DNA of 64,000 bases from an uncultured Pelagibacteraceae bacterium (GTDB lineage Bacteria; Pseudomonadota; Alphaproteobacteria; Pelagibacterales; Pelagibacteraceae). Below the pieces are notes generated by a model that saw nothing but the letters and a program-made list of their open reading frames with translations, made no database searches and had not been told where the DNA came from. The translations under genes were made by a program, and so were the position numbers. Shown piece by piece: positions 36,000 through 47,012 of the stretch (positions within the stretch are counted from its first letter, which is position 1; the number at the start of each line of letters is the position of its first letter). The stretch covers positions 57,705 to 121,704 of the forward strand of contig CACFTS010000001.1 of assembly GCA_902569285.1 (NCBI GenBank). Reading direction: 5' to 3'.

Positions 36000-36319
36000 T
36001 AATTATTTTTAATTTTTTCTAAAATTGAATTTTCAAAATTTGTGTTTTGATTTGAAATATTTTCAGTTGAAGAATTTTCATTATTAGTAATTAATTTTTT
36101 AATATCAGTTTCTTCATTATTTTCTGACTTTTGATTATTATCTGGTATAGGCAATTCATTAAATTCAGGTGGCATAATTAATGGTGATTTTTTTTCAACC
36201 AAAAATTCGTCAGTACTTTTTTTTTTTTTATTTGTAAAACCTTCTTTAAATGTTGTACAAGAATTAAAAATTAAAATAGAGATTAAAAGAATTAATAATA
36301 TATTAATTTTTTTCATCAA
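35999..36319 (-). CDS. DUF3035-like lipoprotein
   Basis: A 106-residue predicted lipoprotein: the signal peptide ends in the lipobox LIFNSC, giving acylation at Cys21. The stretch STDEFLVEKKSPLIMPPEF matches the short conserved core of DUF3035 proteins of Alphaproteobacteria. The rest is Asn/Glu-rich and probably disordered. Function unknown. It overlaps lspA, the gene for the lipoprotein signal peptidase, by 17 bases. Confidence 0.7.
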   Translation of the reverse strand: MMKKINILLILLISILIFNSCTTFKEGFTNKKKKSTDEFLVEKKSPLIMPPEFNELPIPDNNQKSENNEETDIKKLITNNENSSTENISNQNTNFENSILEKIKNN

Positions 36320-36806
36320 TTTTACCCTTTTGATTGTTAATTAATTCTAAAGTAATCAAAAATAATACTCCTAATGAAATGAATATATCTGATACATTAA
36401 AAATAAACCAATGAAAATTTCCAATATGAAAATCTATAAAATCCGGAACAGCTTTAAAAAAAATTCGATCATATAAATTCCCTAAAGCACCTCCAAATAT
36501 CATCAAAAAGGAATATTTTTTTAAACCCTTGCTTCTCAAAAGCATAAAAAAAATTACTATAATTATAATTATAATTATAATTGTCAAAAAATTGTAAAAA
36601 TGACTTTCACCAAACGAAAACAAACCAAAAGCTATACCTTCATTCCATATCAAACTTATATTCAAAAATTTAGATGTAAACAAATCTGCTGAAATATTTT
36701 TTTCATTTTGAGAAATGACATAAAATTTAGAAACTCTATCAAGAAAAAAAATAAATATAATTAAAAAAAAATTGGTAAAAAAATTTTTATTAAAATAATT
36801 TACCAT
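36303..36806 (-). CDS. lspA: Lipoprotein signal peptidase (signal peptidase II)
   Basis: An inner-membrane aspartic protease that cleaves prolipoprotein signal peptides. The catalytic aspartates lie in GALGNLYDRIF and FIFNVSDIFI (the family has N-x-x-D-R and N-x-A-D). Four helices, 167 residues. Helix 3 contains eight consecutive isoleucines encoded by a TATAAT hexanucleotide repeat. It starts on the last base of ileS, the common ileS-lspA pairing. Confidence 0.94.
   Translation of the reverse strand: MVNYFNKNFFTNFFLIIFIFFLDRVSKFYVISQNEKNISADLFTSKFLNISLIWNEGIAFGLFSFGESHFYNFLTIIIIIIIIVIFFMLLRSKGLKKYSFLMIFGGALGNLYDRIFFKAVPDFIDFHIGNFHWFIFNVSDIFISLGVLFLITLELINNQKGKIDEKN
36558..36582. repeat. Hexanucleotide repeat, TATAAT four times, inside lspA
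   Basis: On the + strand TATAAT is repeated four times without interruption. Read in lspA (minus strand) it gives alternating isoleucine codons within a membrane helix. The unit is two codons, so gain or loss would lengthen or shorten the helix without a frameshift. Confidence 0.85.
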
Positions 36807-39523
36807 TATTTTGAATGTCTTTTACAAGGTTCAACACTTATTTTCCAACATACTGGACATTTGTCTCCTAGTGCTTTTTTGGTCTCAACACTAATATCTG
36901 ATTGATCATCAAAGCTTATGTCGGTTTTAGAAGTAATACATAGTTCTGATAAATCTATATTTGTTATAATTTCTTTGTACTTACTATTAAGTTTTATTTT
37001 TAGTTCTGCTTCTAAACTTGAACCTATTTCTTTGCTCGCTCTTTTTTCTTCAATACTAATATTACAAACATCTCTGATTTTGATTAGTTCAGACCATTTT
37101 TTAGCAAGTTCATCATTTTCAAAATTTTGAGGAAAAGTTAAAAACTTTTCTAAATGAATACTTTTATTTTTTTTTGATATTAATTGATAAATTTCTTCAG
37201 TAGTAAATGAGAGTATTGGTGCAAACCATTTAAGTAATGAATTTAATAATATATTTAAAAAAACTATACAGGAATTTCTTTTATCTGAATTTATGGGGTC
37301 ACAATATAAAGCATCTTTTCGTATATCAAAATAAAATGCTGATAAATCTACTGTGCAAAAATTTAGTAATTCTTTATAAAGATTATGAAAATCATAATTT
37401 TGAAAATATCTCATGAACCTACTATTCAAAGAATAAATTCTATTCAACATAAATATTTCAAGTTCAGGCAAATCTTTTAATTCTAATTTTTCTAGGTCAA
37501 TATCTTCATATTTATCATTAAGGTTTCCTAATAAATATCTAAATGTATTTCTTATTTTACGATAAGATTCAGAGTGTTGGTCTAAAATAGAATAATCTAT
37601 TCTTAAATCTTCTGCATAATTAGATGAGGCTACCCAAATTCTTAAAATATCTGCTCCATATTTTTTTAAAATATCTTCTGGTGCAATTACATTTCCTGAA
37701 GATTTTGACATTTTAAGACCTTTGCCATCCACAACAAAACCGTGAGATAAAATAGACTCGAATGGAGCTTTGCCTCTTGTTCCACAGGACTCTAATAAAG
37801 ATGAATGAAACCATCCTCTATGCTGATCTGAACCTTCAAGATACATTGAAGCGGGCCATTTAAGATCTTTTCTTGATTCTAAAACAAAAGAGTGTGTAGA
37901 TCCACTATCAAACCATACTTCAACAATATCACTAAGTTTTTCAAAATCTTGGACTCTATATTTGCTACCAAGAAACTTTTGAGGATCATCAGAAAACCAA
38001 CAGTCTGAACCTTCTTTTTCATAAATCTTAGCTATATTTTCAAATACCTCATCGTCTACTAAAACTTTATTAGTTTTTTTATTTATAAAAATAGGTAATG
38101 GAACTCCCCAGACTCTTTGTCTTGATACACACCAATCGGGCCTTGTTTCTATCATTGACCTTAATCTTTCTTTACCTTTGCTAGGATAAAATCTTGTCTC
38201 ATCTATAGCCTTTAAAGCTTTACTTCTAAGTTTCTGACTCTCCATTGAGATAAACCATTGTGGAGTTGCTCTATGGACTAATGGAGCTTTTGATCTCCAA
38301 GAATGAGGGTAAGAATGTACCAATTCTCCATTTGACAAAAGTTTTTTTTGTTCTTTTAATTTTTCAATTACAATAGAATTAGATTTAAAGATATGCAGTC
38401 CTTCAAATAAAATTACATTATTTGTATATTTTCCATCTCCATCTACTGTCTCAATTGCTTTAATTCCATTATTTAAACAAAGATTAAAATCATCTGGACC
38501 ATGACTTGGGGCACAATGGACAATACCAGTTCCTTGTTCAGTGGTAACAAAACGCGCTTCTAACATTGGAATATCATAATCATACCCCAAACTAAAAAAA
38601 GGATGATTACAAATAGTCCCTTTAAAATCTTTACCCTTAAATTTTTTTAAATTTTTAAAGTCTTTAATTCCACAGTCTTTAATTATAGATTTTAATAAAG
38701 CTTCTGCTAAAACAATTTTTTTATTTTGGAAATCACCTTTATCATTTATTTGAATTATTAAATAATCTAAACTTTCATTATAAGCCAAAGCTCTATTAGC
38801 GGGAATTGTCCATGGAGTTGTAGTCCAAATAATAATGTCACTATCATTAAGTTCTTTAATTTTTGAAGATTTAACTGAAAAGGATGCATAGATAGTATCT
38901 GATTTATGATCTCGGTATTCTACCTCTGCATCAGCTAAAGCTGTTTTTTCTACAGTTGACCATAATACAGGTTTAAATCCTCTATAAAGACTTCCTTCTT
39001 TTAAAAATTTTCCAAGTTCTCTTACAATTTGCGCCTCAGCATCATAACTCATTGTTGAATAATAATTTTCCCAGTCTCCTACAACTCCTAGCCTTTTAAA
39101 TTGATCTTTATGAACTTTGATCCACTTTTCAGCAAAAGCTCGACATTCTTTTCTAAATTCAACAATAGGAACTTCATTTTTATTTTTTTTATTTTTTTTA
39201 TATTGTTCTTCTATTTTCCATTCAATTGGTAAGCCATGACAATCCCAACCTGGAACATAGACGGAGTCTTTACCATCCATTTGATGAAATTTAACAATAA
39301 TATCTTTTAGAATTTTATTTAAAGCAGTTCCCATATGAATATTTCCATTCGCGTATGGAGGGCCATCATGGAGTACAAATTTTTCTTTTCCTTTTCTTGA
39401 GTTTCTTAATTCCTTATATAGATTTATTTTTTTCCAAAACTCTAATATTTTTAGTTCTCTTATGGGCAGGTTTGCCTTCATTGAAAAAGTTGTTTTTGGA
39501 AGATTAATTTGGATTTTATTCAT
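36806..39523 (-). CDS. ileS: Isoleucyl-tRNA synthetase
   Basis: Charges tRNA-Ile. The HIGH-type motif is GNIHMGTALNK (His63), and the KMSKS loop is at 604-608. VLHDGPPYANG and WDCHGLPIEWKIE are typical of bacterial IleS. The editing domain contains TTPWTIPANRALAY. The C-terminal zinc module is reduced to C889, C892, C900 and H903 (CPVCW, then CKRH), shorter than the four-cysteine form of E. coli. Length 905. It precedes lspA on the same strand. Confidence 0.97.
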   Translation of the reverse strand: MNKIQINLPKTTFSMKANLPIRELKILEFWKKINLYKELRNSRKGKEKFVLHDGPPYANGNIHMGTALNKILKDIIVKFHQMDGKDSVYVPGWDCHGLPIEWKIEEQYKKNKKNKNEVPIVEFRKECRAFAEKWIKVHKDQFKRLGVVGDWENYYSTMSYDAEAQIVRELGKFLKEGSLYRGFKPVLWSTVEKTALADAEVEYRDHKSDTIYASFSVKSSKIKELNDSDIIIWTTTPWTIPANRALAYNESLDYLIIQINDKGDFQNKKIVLAEALLKSIIKDCGIKDFKNLKKFKGKDFKGTICNHPFFSLGYDYDIPMLEARFVTTEQGTGIVHCAPSHGPDDFNLCLNNGIKAIETVDGDGKYTNNVILFEGLHIFKSNSIVIEKLKEQKKLLSNGELVHSYPHSWRSKAPLVHRATPQWFISMESQKLRSKALKAIDETRFYPSKGKERLRSMIETRPDWCVSRQRVWGVPLPIFINKKTNKVLVDDEVFENIAKIYEKEGSDCWFSDDPQKFLGSKYRVQDFEKLSDIVEVWFDSGSTHSFVLESRKDLKWPASMYLEGSDQHRGWFHSSLLESCGTRGKAPFESILSHGFVVDGKGLKMSKSSGNVIAPEDILKKYGADILRIWVASSNYAEDLRIDYSILDQHSESYRKIRNTFRYLLGNLNDKYEDIDLEKLELKDLPELEIFMLNRIYSLNSRFMRYFQNYDFHNLYKELLNFCTVDLSAFYFDIRKDALYCDPINSDKRNSCIVFLNILLNSLLKWFAPILSFTTEEIYQLISKKNKSIHLEKFLTFPQNFENDELAKKWSELIKIRDVCNISIEEKRASKEIGSSLEAELKIKLNSKYKEIITNIDLSELCITSKTDISFDDQSDISVETKKALGDKCPVCWKISVEPCKRHSK

Positions 39524-40452
39524 TTTGTTTTTTTTGCAATTAACAAGTCAGTTTTAATTTGTTTTTTTAATTGATCTACATTTTTGAATTTTTTTTCTTT
39601 TCTAATAAATTTCAAAAATTCTACTGTTAAATACTTATTATATAGATTTCCAGAAAAATTAAATAAATGAACCTCTAATAATATTTTTTTTCCATTAAAT
39701 GTTGGTCGATATCCTAAATTTGCAATTCCTTTTATATAATTCAACCCTTTTTGTCTTTTAATCCTAATAGCATACACTCCTGGTTTTGCTAAAATATAAT
39801 CTTTAATATCAATATTTGCAGTTGGAAAACCAATTTTTTTTCCTAATTGTCTTCCTTTTTGTACTTTGCCAATAATAGACCATTTTCTATTTAAAAGATT
39901 ATTTGCTTTATCTAATTTACCACTTTGTAAATAATTTCTAATTAAAGAAGATGAGATTATTTTTTTTTTAATCAATAATGGTTTTGGTTTAATTATTTTG
40001 TAATTACATACACTTTCATATTTAATTAATTGTTTAACGTCTCCTTCTCTTTTATTACCAAATCTAAAATTATTGCTAACAAATATAAATTTTGCATTTA
40101 GTTTTTTTTCCAATATTTCTTTAATAAAATCAATTGATTTAATTTTAGAAAATTCTTTATTAAATTTTTTTATAATTATAAAATCAACATTAAATTTATT
40201 TAAAATACTTATTTTTTGCTGTTGATTAGAAATTCTGAAATTTTTAATATTATTATTAAAATACATTTTTGGCATTGGTTCAAAAGTAAGAACTCCAACT
40301 TTTAAAGAGTATTTTTTTTTGTAACTTTTGGCTAAAGTAAATAATTTTTGATGTCCCAAATGAAACCCATCAAAATTGCCAATTAAAATTATAGAGCCCT
40401 TGTGCTGAATTTTTATATTAAAATTTTTATATAAATTAATTGATTTTACCAT
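39520..40452 (-). CDS. ribF: Riboflavin kinase / FAD synthetase
   Basis: A bifunctional enzyme making FMN and then FAD. The N-terminal adenylyltransferase has GNFDGFHLGHQKLF and later SSSLIRNYLQSG. The C-terminal kinase begins at GKVQKGRQLGKKIGFPTANI and includes VYAIRI. Length 310 is normal. It overlaps ileS by four bases and the HAD gene upstream by seven, so these genes are co-translated. Confidence 0.95.
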   Translation of the reverse strand: MVKSINLYKNFNIKIQHKGSIILIGNFDGFHLGHQKLFTLAKSYKKKYSLKVGVLTFEPMPKMYFNNNIKNFRISNQQQKISILNKFNVDFIIIKKFNKEFSKIKSIDFIKEILEKKLNAKFIFVSNNFRFGNKREGDVKQLIKYESVCNYKIIKPKPLLIKKKIISSSLIRNYLQSGKLDKANNLLNRKWSIIGKVQKGRQLGKKIGFPTANIDIKDYILAKPGVYAIRIKRQKGLNYIKGIANLGYRPTFNGKKILLEVHLFNFSGNLYNKYLTVEFLKFIRKEKKFKNVDQLKKQIKTDLLIAKKTK

Positions 40453-41267
40453 TTTAGTTCTGATTGAATATAATTACAGATAGCCTCATAAGATTTTGAC
40501 GTTGCTTCAATACCCTTTTCTTTAATTTCACTTTGATGAATTCCATTCGAAATTATTAAAGAGTCATAATTTAAAAGATTAGCACCTTTAATATCAGTAT
40601 TTAAATTATCACCAATTGAAAGAATTTTTTTATTTTTGTTATCAATAGATTGGTTGTAAACTTCGGGATAGGGCTTTCCAAAATATATAACTTCTCCTCC
40701 CATTTTTTCAAATACCATTGCAACTGAACCGGCACAAAGTTCTCTTACGTTCCCTTTATCAACGATTAGATCAGGATTTGTACAAATCATTTTTTTTGAT
40801 ACTGAACCTTCTAAGATATCTTTATAAAAATTTAAATCTATTTTTTGATCATCAAATAAACCTGTACATAATAAATATGATGCATCTTCAATATTGTTTG
40901 TTTTATTTTTTTTAAAGTCTGAAAATAAATCAAAATCCCTAGGTGGACCAACATGAAAAAATTTCGCTGAAAATAAATTTTTTCTTAGATAGCTTAGAGC
41001 TGCCTCGCCAGATGTAAAAACATAGTTTAAAAGTGCTTTGTCCATTCCAAGTTTTTCACAAAAATTTCTTACATTTTTGTTGGGTCTAGGTGCATTAGTT
41101 AAAAGAACAAAATCTTTTTTCAATTTTAACATTTCTTTAAGTGCTATAATTGCATTTTCGTAAATGTTTATGCCATTATGAACTACTCCCCAAATATCCA
41201 CGTAAAATAACTCATACTTATGAGCAATCGATCTTAAACCTTCTTTGTCTAAATTTTTGGTCATCAA
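40446..41267 (-). CDS. HAD-superfamily class IIA phosphatase
   Basis: A phosphatase-like protein of the alphaproteobacterial class IIA subfamily. FYVDIWGVVHNG holds the nucleophile Asp near residue 23, VLLTNAPRP is motif II, and SIGDNLNTDIKGA is motif III. Length 273 with the C2 cap between motifs II and III. The substrate is unknown; a sugar or nucleotide phosphate is possible. It is divergent from groES. Confidence 0.82.
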   Translation of the reverse strand: MMTKNLDKEGLRSIAHKYELFYVDIWGVVHNGINIYENAIIALKEMLKLKKDFVLLTNAPRPNKNVRNFCEKLGMDKALLNYVFTSGEAALSYLRKNLFSAKFFHVGPPRDFDLFSDFKKNKTNNIEDASYLLCTGLFDDQKIDLNFYKDILEGSVSKKMICTNPDLIVDKGNVRELCAGSVAMVFEKMGGEVIYFGKPYPEVYNQSIDNKNKKILSIGDNLNTDIKGANLLNYDSLIISNGIHQSEIKEKGIEATSKSYEAICNYIQSELKW

Positions 41268-41333
41268 AATAATCTATAACCCAAAAAATGGTCAAATTCC
41301 TATATTTTTTAAAGAACTTATTTTGAAGTATAT

Positions 41334-41361
41334 CTTGAAATAGTAAGGTCAATCTCTATAT
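41334..41361 (+). promoter_or_regulatory. Heat-shock (sigma-32 type) promoter of groES-groEL
   Basis: CTTGAAA (41334-41340), a 15-base spacer, then CTATAT (41356-41361) resembles alphaproteobacterial RpoH promoters. It starts 55 bases before the groES ATG. No CIRCE element (HrcA operator) was seen, so positive control by RpoH is the likelier mode. Confidence 0.65.
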
Positions 41362-41388
41362 GAACTCCATATTTATAAAGGAGAATTT

Positions 41389-41679
41389 ATGAAATTTAGA
41401 CCATTACATGATAGAGTTTTAATAGAAGTTTTGGACAGCAGCGAAAAAACTGCTGGTGGAATAATTATACCAGATACAGCACAAGAAAAACCTCAAGAAG
41501 GTAAAGTTGTTGCTATTGGAGGTGGTGCAAAAACTGAAGATGGAAAAAAAATTCCAATGGATGTTAAGGTTGGAGACAAAGTTTTATTTGGCAAATGGTC
41601 AGGAACTGAAGTCAAAATTGATGGGAAAGAATACAGTATAATGAAAGAGTCAGACATTATGGGTATTTCAAGTAAATAA
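41389..41679 (+). CDS. groS: Co-chaperonin GroES
   Basis: The 10-kDa lid of the chaperonin. [14 protein letters not shown] starts the protein, [19 protein letters not shown] is the mobile loop region, and [18 protein letters not shown] is near the end. Length 96 is standard. A strong ribosome binding site AAAGGAG (41377-41383) is five bases before the ATG. Heat-shock promoter upstream; groEL is 24 bases downstream. Confidence 0.98.
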   Translation: MKFRPLHDRVLIEVLDSSEKTAGGIIIPDTAQEKPQEGKVVAIGGGAKTEDGKKIPMDVKVGDKVLFGKWSGTEVKIDGKEYSIMKESDIMGISSK

Positions 41680-41688
41680 CTTAATTAA

Positions 41689-43365
<1,677 letters not shown>

Positions 43366-43414
43366 TACGTTTCCATTTAGAGAACACTCTAAATACATAC
43401 ACTAAACAAAATTC

Positions 43415-43445
43415 AAAAAGGGCAGTTTTTACTGCCCTTTTTTTT
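43415..43445 (+). terminator. Rho-independent terminator of groES-groEL
   Basis: AAAAAGGGCAGT (43415-43426), loop TTTT, ACTGCCCTTTTT and a continuing T tract to 43445. The G-C-rich core GGGCAGT/ACTGCCC is a perfect 7-bp stem, one of the clearest terminators in the window. Confidence 0.93.
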
Positions 43446-43460
43446 ATAGTTATAAAAATT

Positions 43461-43487
43461 TTGAATTAGAAAAAATTAATGTATAAG
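43461..43487 (+). promoter_or_regulatory. Probable promoter of typA
   Basis: TTGAAT (43461-43466) and TATAAG (43482-43487) are 15 bases apart, or TTTGAA at 16. They follow the groEL terminator and end 11 bases before the typA ATG, so a new promoter is needed here. Confidence 0.4.
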
Positions 43488-43498
43488 AGCCACAAATT

Positions 43499-45325
43499 AT
43501 GAGCAAAGATATAAGAAACATCACTATAATTGCACACGTTGATCACGGTAAAACAACTCTAATTGATAACCTAATGAAACAAAGTGGTTCATTTAGAGAA
43601 AATGAGATTGTAGATGAAAGGTTAATGGACTCAGGAGAGCTTGAAAAAGAAAGAGGAATTACAATTTTAGCTAAACCAGCATCAATTAATTGGAAAGATT
43701 CTAGAATTAATATTATTGATACTCCAGGTCACAGAGATTTTGCTGCAGAAGTGGAAAGAGTTTTAAGTATGGCTGATGGTGCTTTATTATTAATTGACTC
43801 AGCCGAAGGTGTTATGCCTCAAACTAAGTTTGTCTTATCAAAAACTTTAAAACAAGGTTTAAAACCAATTGTTGTAATAAACAAATTAGACAAAACAGAT
43901 CAAAGAGCCAATGAAGTTTTAGATGAAACTTTTGATTTATTCGTAAGCTTGGATGCAAATGAGAAACAATTAGATTTTCCAGTTTTATACGCAAGTGGAA
44001 GGTCTGGATGGGCTGATAAAGAGGTAGATGGTTCTAGAAAAAACTTAAACCCTCTTTTAGATCAAATTATTGATCATGTTAAACCAGCAGAATTAGATAA
44101 ATTAAAACCTTTTGCAATGCTTTCTACTCTTCTTTATGCAGATAGTTTTTTGGGTAGAAGTTTGGTTGGAAAAATAGCCCAGGGAACTGCCAAAGCTAAT
44201 CAGACTATTAAAGCAATAAATTTAAAAGGTGAAAAAGTAGATGAAGGAAAACTTACAAAAATTTTTAGATATGAAGGTACAAAAAAAGTTCCAATTGAAG
44301 TTGGTGAAGCTGGAGATATCGTTGTAGTTGCTGGATTAGAAAAAGCCAATGTAGCAGATACCATATGCGATCTAGAGGTCAATGATCCAATCGCTGCTAC
44401 TCCCATTGATCCTCCAACTATGTCTATTACAATTACAGTAAACACATCTCCTCTAGCAGGCACAGAAGGTAAAAAACTTACCAGTACACAAATAAGAGAT
44501 AGATTGCTTCAAGAAGCACAAAATAATGTTGGAATTACTTTTTTAGAAAATAAAGGAAATGATTCCTTTGTGGTAAGTGGTAGAGGTGAATTAATGTTAG
44601 AAATTTTACTTACTCAAATGAGAAGAGAAGGATTTGAGTTGACCGTAAGTCCTCCAAAAGTTTTATACAAAAAAGATGAAAATGGAAACAAACTTGAACC
44701 AATAGAAGAAATTACCATGGACCTTGATGAAGAATATTCATCAAAAATAATTGACTCAATGAATAGAAGAAAAGGGAAATTAATAGAATTAAAAGACACT
44801 GGTAAAAATAAGAAAAGATTAATATTTCATGCTCCTACAAGAGGTTTAATGGGATACACAAGTAGATTTCTAACACTTACAAAAGGAAATGGAGTTATTA
44901 ATAGAATTTTTCAAGCTTATGGACCTTTTGAAGGTGAGATGGAAGGTAGAAGAAATGGTGCTTTAATTTCGATGGAACAAGGTAAAGCTGTTGCATTTGC
45001 AATATTTAATTTACAGGCAAGAGGTGAAATGTTTGTTACACATAATGATCCTGTTTATCCTGGAATGATTGTTGGATTATCACCTAAACCAGGTGACATG
45101 ATTATAAATGTAATGAAAGGGAAAAAATTAACTAATATGAGAACACAGGGAACAGACGAAAATGTTGTGTTAACTCCTGTAAGAAAAATGTCAATTGCAG
45201 AACAATTAAGTATGTTAAATACTGATGAAGCTTTAGAAATCACACCTGTGTCATGTAGATTAAGAAAAGCTATTCTAGATCCACACGAAAGAAAAAGAAG
45301 CGAAAAGTCTGGCGCTGCTGCCTAA
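43499..45325 (+). CDS. typA: Ribosome-associated GTPase TypA/BipA
   Basis: A translation-factor GTPase linked to ribosome assembly and stress. G1 is AHVDHGKTTLID, G3 is DTPGHRDFAAEVER, and G4 is NKLDKTDQRA. RGRLMGYTSRFLT-like sequence (TRGLMGYTSRFLT) and the C-terminal LTPVRKMSIAEQ are family marks. Length 608 is normal. It is monocistronic between a terminator and a convergent gene. Confidence 0.97.
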   Translation: MSKDIRNITIIAHVDHGKTTLIDNLMKQSGSFRENEIVDERLMDSGELEKERGITILAKPASINWKDSRINIIDTPGHRDFAAEVERVLSMADGALLLIDSAEGVMPQTKFVLSKTLKQGLKPIVVINKLDKTDQRANEVLDETFDLFVSLDANEKQLDFPVLYASGRSGWADKEVDGSRKNLNPLLDQIIDHVKPAELDKLKPFAMLSTLLYADSFLGRSLVGKIAQGTAKANQTIKAINLKGEKVDEGKLTKIFRYEGTKKVPIEVGEAGDIVVVAGLEKANVADTICDLEVNDPIAATPIDPPTMSITITVNTSPLAGTEGKKLTSTQIRDRLLQEAQNNVGITFLENKGNDSFVVSGRGELMLEILLTQMRREGFELTVSPPKVLYKKDENGNKLEPIEEITMDLDEEYSSKIIDSMNRRKGKLIELKDTGKNKKRLIFHAPTRGLMGYTSRFLTLTKGNGVINRIFQAYGPFEGEMEGRRNGALISMEQGKAVAFAIFNLQARGEMFVTHNDPVYPGMIVGLSPKPGDMIINVMKGKKLTNMRTQGTDENVVLTPVRKMSIAEQLSMLNTDEALEITPVSCRLRKAILDPHERKRSEKSGAAA

Positions 45326-45969
45326 TCAAACAGTTTATCAACTAAATATAAACCTAAGGCAACACATGGGCCTATTCCAAAAGCAAATAATAAAGTTCCA
45401 ATTCCAACTGTCCCTCCTAAATACCAACCAATACTAACAACCGTAATTTCAAGAGTTGCTCTAACCAAAGCTATAGGTAAATTTGTTTTTTTTTGTAAAC
45501 CTACCATTAAACCATCTCTTGGGCCTGCTCCTAAATTAGAGACTAAATAGATGCCACCCCCAATTCCAACTGTAATTACTGAAACTATTGCTAAGATTAA
45601 TTGGTTATAATAATTAGAAGGAGTCGGAACAAATTTTATACAAAGATCAATCATTAGTGCAATTATTAAAGCGTTTAAAATGGTCGCGATACCCGGTTTT
45701 TGACCAAGTGGTATCCATAAAATTAAAACGAAGATACTTATTAAAAATGTAATCATTCCAATACTTAGGTTTACATTAAGAGAAATACCTTGGGCTAAAA
45801 CACTCCAAGGAGAAGCTCCTGTAAAAGAAACAATTAATAATCCTTCACCCAAACCAAACAACATTAAACCAAAACAACAAAAAAATAATGTCGAAAATCT
45901 TGGTTTAAAATTATATGTTTTTTCAGAGCTCCAGTTTACTTTTGGTATTTTCTTTATTTTTAAAAACAT
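45322..45969 (-). CDS. YczE/YitT-like integral membrane protein
   Basis: About five to six hydrophobic helices in 215 residues. GEGLLIVSFTGASPWSVLAQG, LIPLGQKPG-like turn (WIPLGQKPGIATILNALII) and SNLGAGPRDGLMVGLQKKT match the YczE family, where a glycine-rich GxGPRDGL stretch is conserved. Function unknown; a transporter role is often assumed. It overlaps the convergent typA stop by four bases. Confidence 0.75.
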   Translation of the reverse strand: MFLKIKKIPKVNWSSEKTYNFKPRFSTLFFCCFGLMLFGLGEGLLIVSFTGASPWSVLAQGISLNVNLSIGMITFLISIFVLILWIPLGQKPGIATILNALIIALMIDLCIKFVPTPSNYYNQLILAIVSVITVGIGGGIYLVSNLGAGPRDGLMVGLQKKTNLPIALVRATLEITVVSIGWYLGGTVGIGTLLFAFGIGPCVALGLYLVDKLFD

Positions 45970-46021
45970 TTTTTGATAAACTACTTCTATTATAAGAAAA
46001 GTCTATTAATGTAATCATTAA

Positions 46022-46699
46022 ATGAAAAAAATTTTGATCTTAGTTTTTCTATTATTCTCCTCAAATGTTCTTGCTCATATGGATCATTACAAAAAGTACA
46101 ATAAAATTGAAATGGAGATTTTTAGAAATGGTGAATTAATTGGATATAATTATTATTTTTTTACTAGAAAAGGTAATGAAACAATTATCACAAATCAAAT
46201 CAAGTTTTCTGTAAAACTTTTAGGTACAACTATTTTTCAGGTTGAGGGACATGGTGAGGAAAAATATTTTAAAGATCAATTAATTTCATATAATTCTAAA
46301 ACTTTACAAAATAACAAAGAAAAATTTGTAAATCTAATTTTTGATAAAGATAATAATAAATTTAATATAAAAGGCTCTTCTTATAGTGGAGAAGCTTCAA
46401 TTAAAAATATAGTTGGAAATTGGTGGAATCATAAAATTTTACAAACCGATAGTCAAATTAGTCCAATTTCAGGTAGCATTAAAAAACAAGTTGTTACATT
46501 TATAGGCAAAGAAAAAATTGATCAGTATGGAAAAACTTATGAAGTAGATCATTTAAAATTAAGCTCAAAAGATATGTCTCTACCAAAAGATAAAAGACTA
46601 GATTTTGATATTTGGTATGATCGGAAAAATGCTAGAATTTTAAGAGTTTCATATTCTAGGATGGGTAATTGGGAATATCGTCTAAAAATTATTGAATAA
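46022..46699 (+). CDS. Periplasmic protein, DUF6134/DUF3108-like
   Basis: Function unknown. A signal peptide (cleavage after VLAH or just before) leads a beta-rich 205-residue domain. It contains EIFRNGELIGYNYYFFTRKG, NWWNHKILQTDSQISPISGS and a C-terminal LRVSYSRMGNWEYRLK. The NGxxIG start and the D-x-W-Y-D near the end fit beta-barrel-like DUF3108/DUF6134 proteins. The family call is tentative. Confidence 0.6.
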   Translation: MKKILILVFLLFSSNVLAHMDHYKKYNKIEMEIFRNGELIGYNYYFFTRKGNETIITNQIKFSVKLLGTTIFQVEGHGEEKYFKDQLISYNSKTLQNNKEKFVNLIFDKDNNKFNIKGSSYSGEASIKNIVGNWWNHKILQTDSQISPISGSIKKQVVTFIGKEKIDQYGKTYEVDHLKLSSKDMSLPKDKRLDFDIWYDRKNARILRVSYSRMGNWEYRLKIIE

Positions 46700-46982
46700 A
46701 AAATAACAAAAATTTACTTAATAATGACATTGAAGCTACAAACATAATAAGAACAATTGAATACATTAAGGTTATAATTCTATTTTTTTTTCTTCTAAGT
46801 CTTACAAACACTTTATCATCTAAATCGGAAATATCTCTTTCTCCTATAACTGGATAATCATAACTCAACCGCCAAGTGGAATTTCCAAGTCTAGAATCCA
46901 GATTGTTAAAATAAGTTATCCAGGCAAGAACATATTTTAAAATTAAATAAAGTATTATAAGAAAAATAGTTCCTAAAATCAT
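46689..46982 (-). CDS. Small two-helix membrane protein, function unknown
   Basis: Not recognised. 97 residues, hydrophobic helices at about 2-22 and 72-95, and a conserved-looking soluble loop between (GNSTWRLSYDYPVIGERDISDLDDKVFVRLRR, cited here only in part: YDYPVIGERDISDLDD). It overlaps the convergent periplasmic protein gene by eleven bases and lies downstream of the lysine-rich protein gene on the same strand. Confidence 0.5.
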   Translation of the reverse strand: MILGTIFLIILYLILKYVLAWITYFNNLDSRLGNSTWRLSYDYPVIGERDISDLDDKVFVRLRRKKNRIITLMYSIVLIMFVASMSLLSKFLLFFIQ

Positions 46983-47012
46983 AGTTAATATGATCTAATT
47001 AATTCAAAAAAA

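Noticed and set aside
41366-41383. CTCC pairing with GGAG at the groES ribosome binding site as a possible thermometer
   Set aside because: Only four pairs across an 11-base loop; no ROSE or fourU pattern.
41268-41388. CIRCE operator (HrcA) before groES
   Set aside because: No TTAGCACTC inverted repeat is present; a sigma-32 type promoter explains the region.
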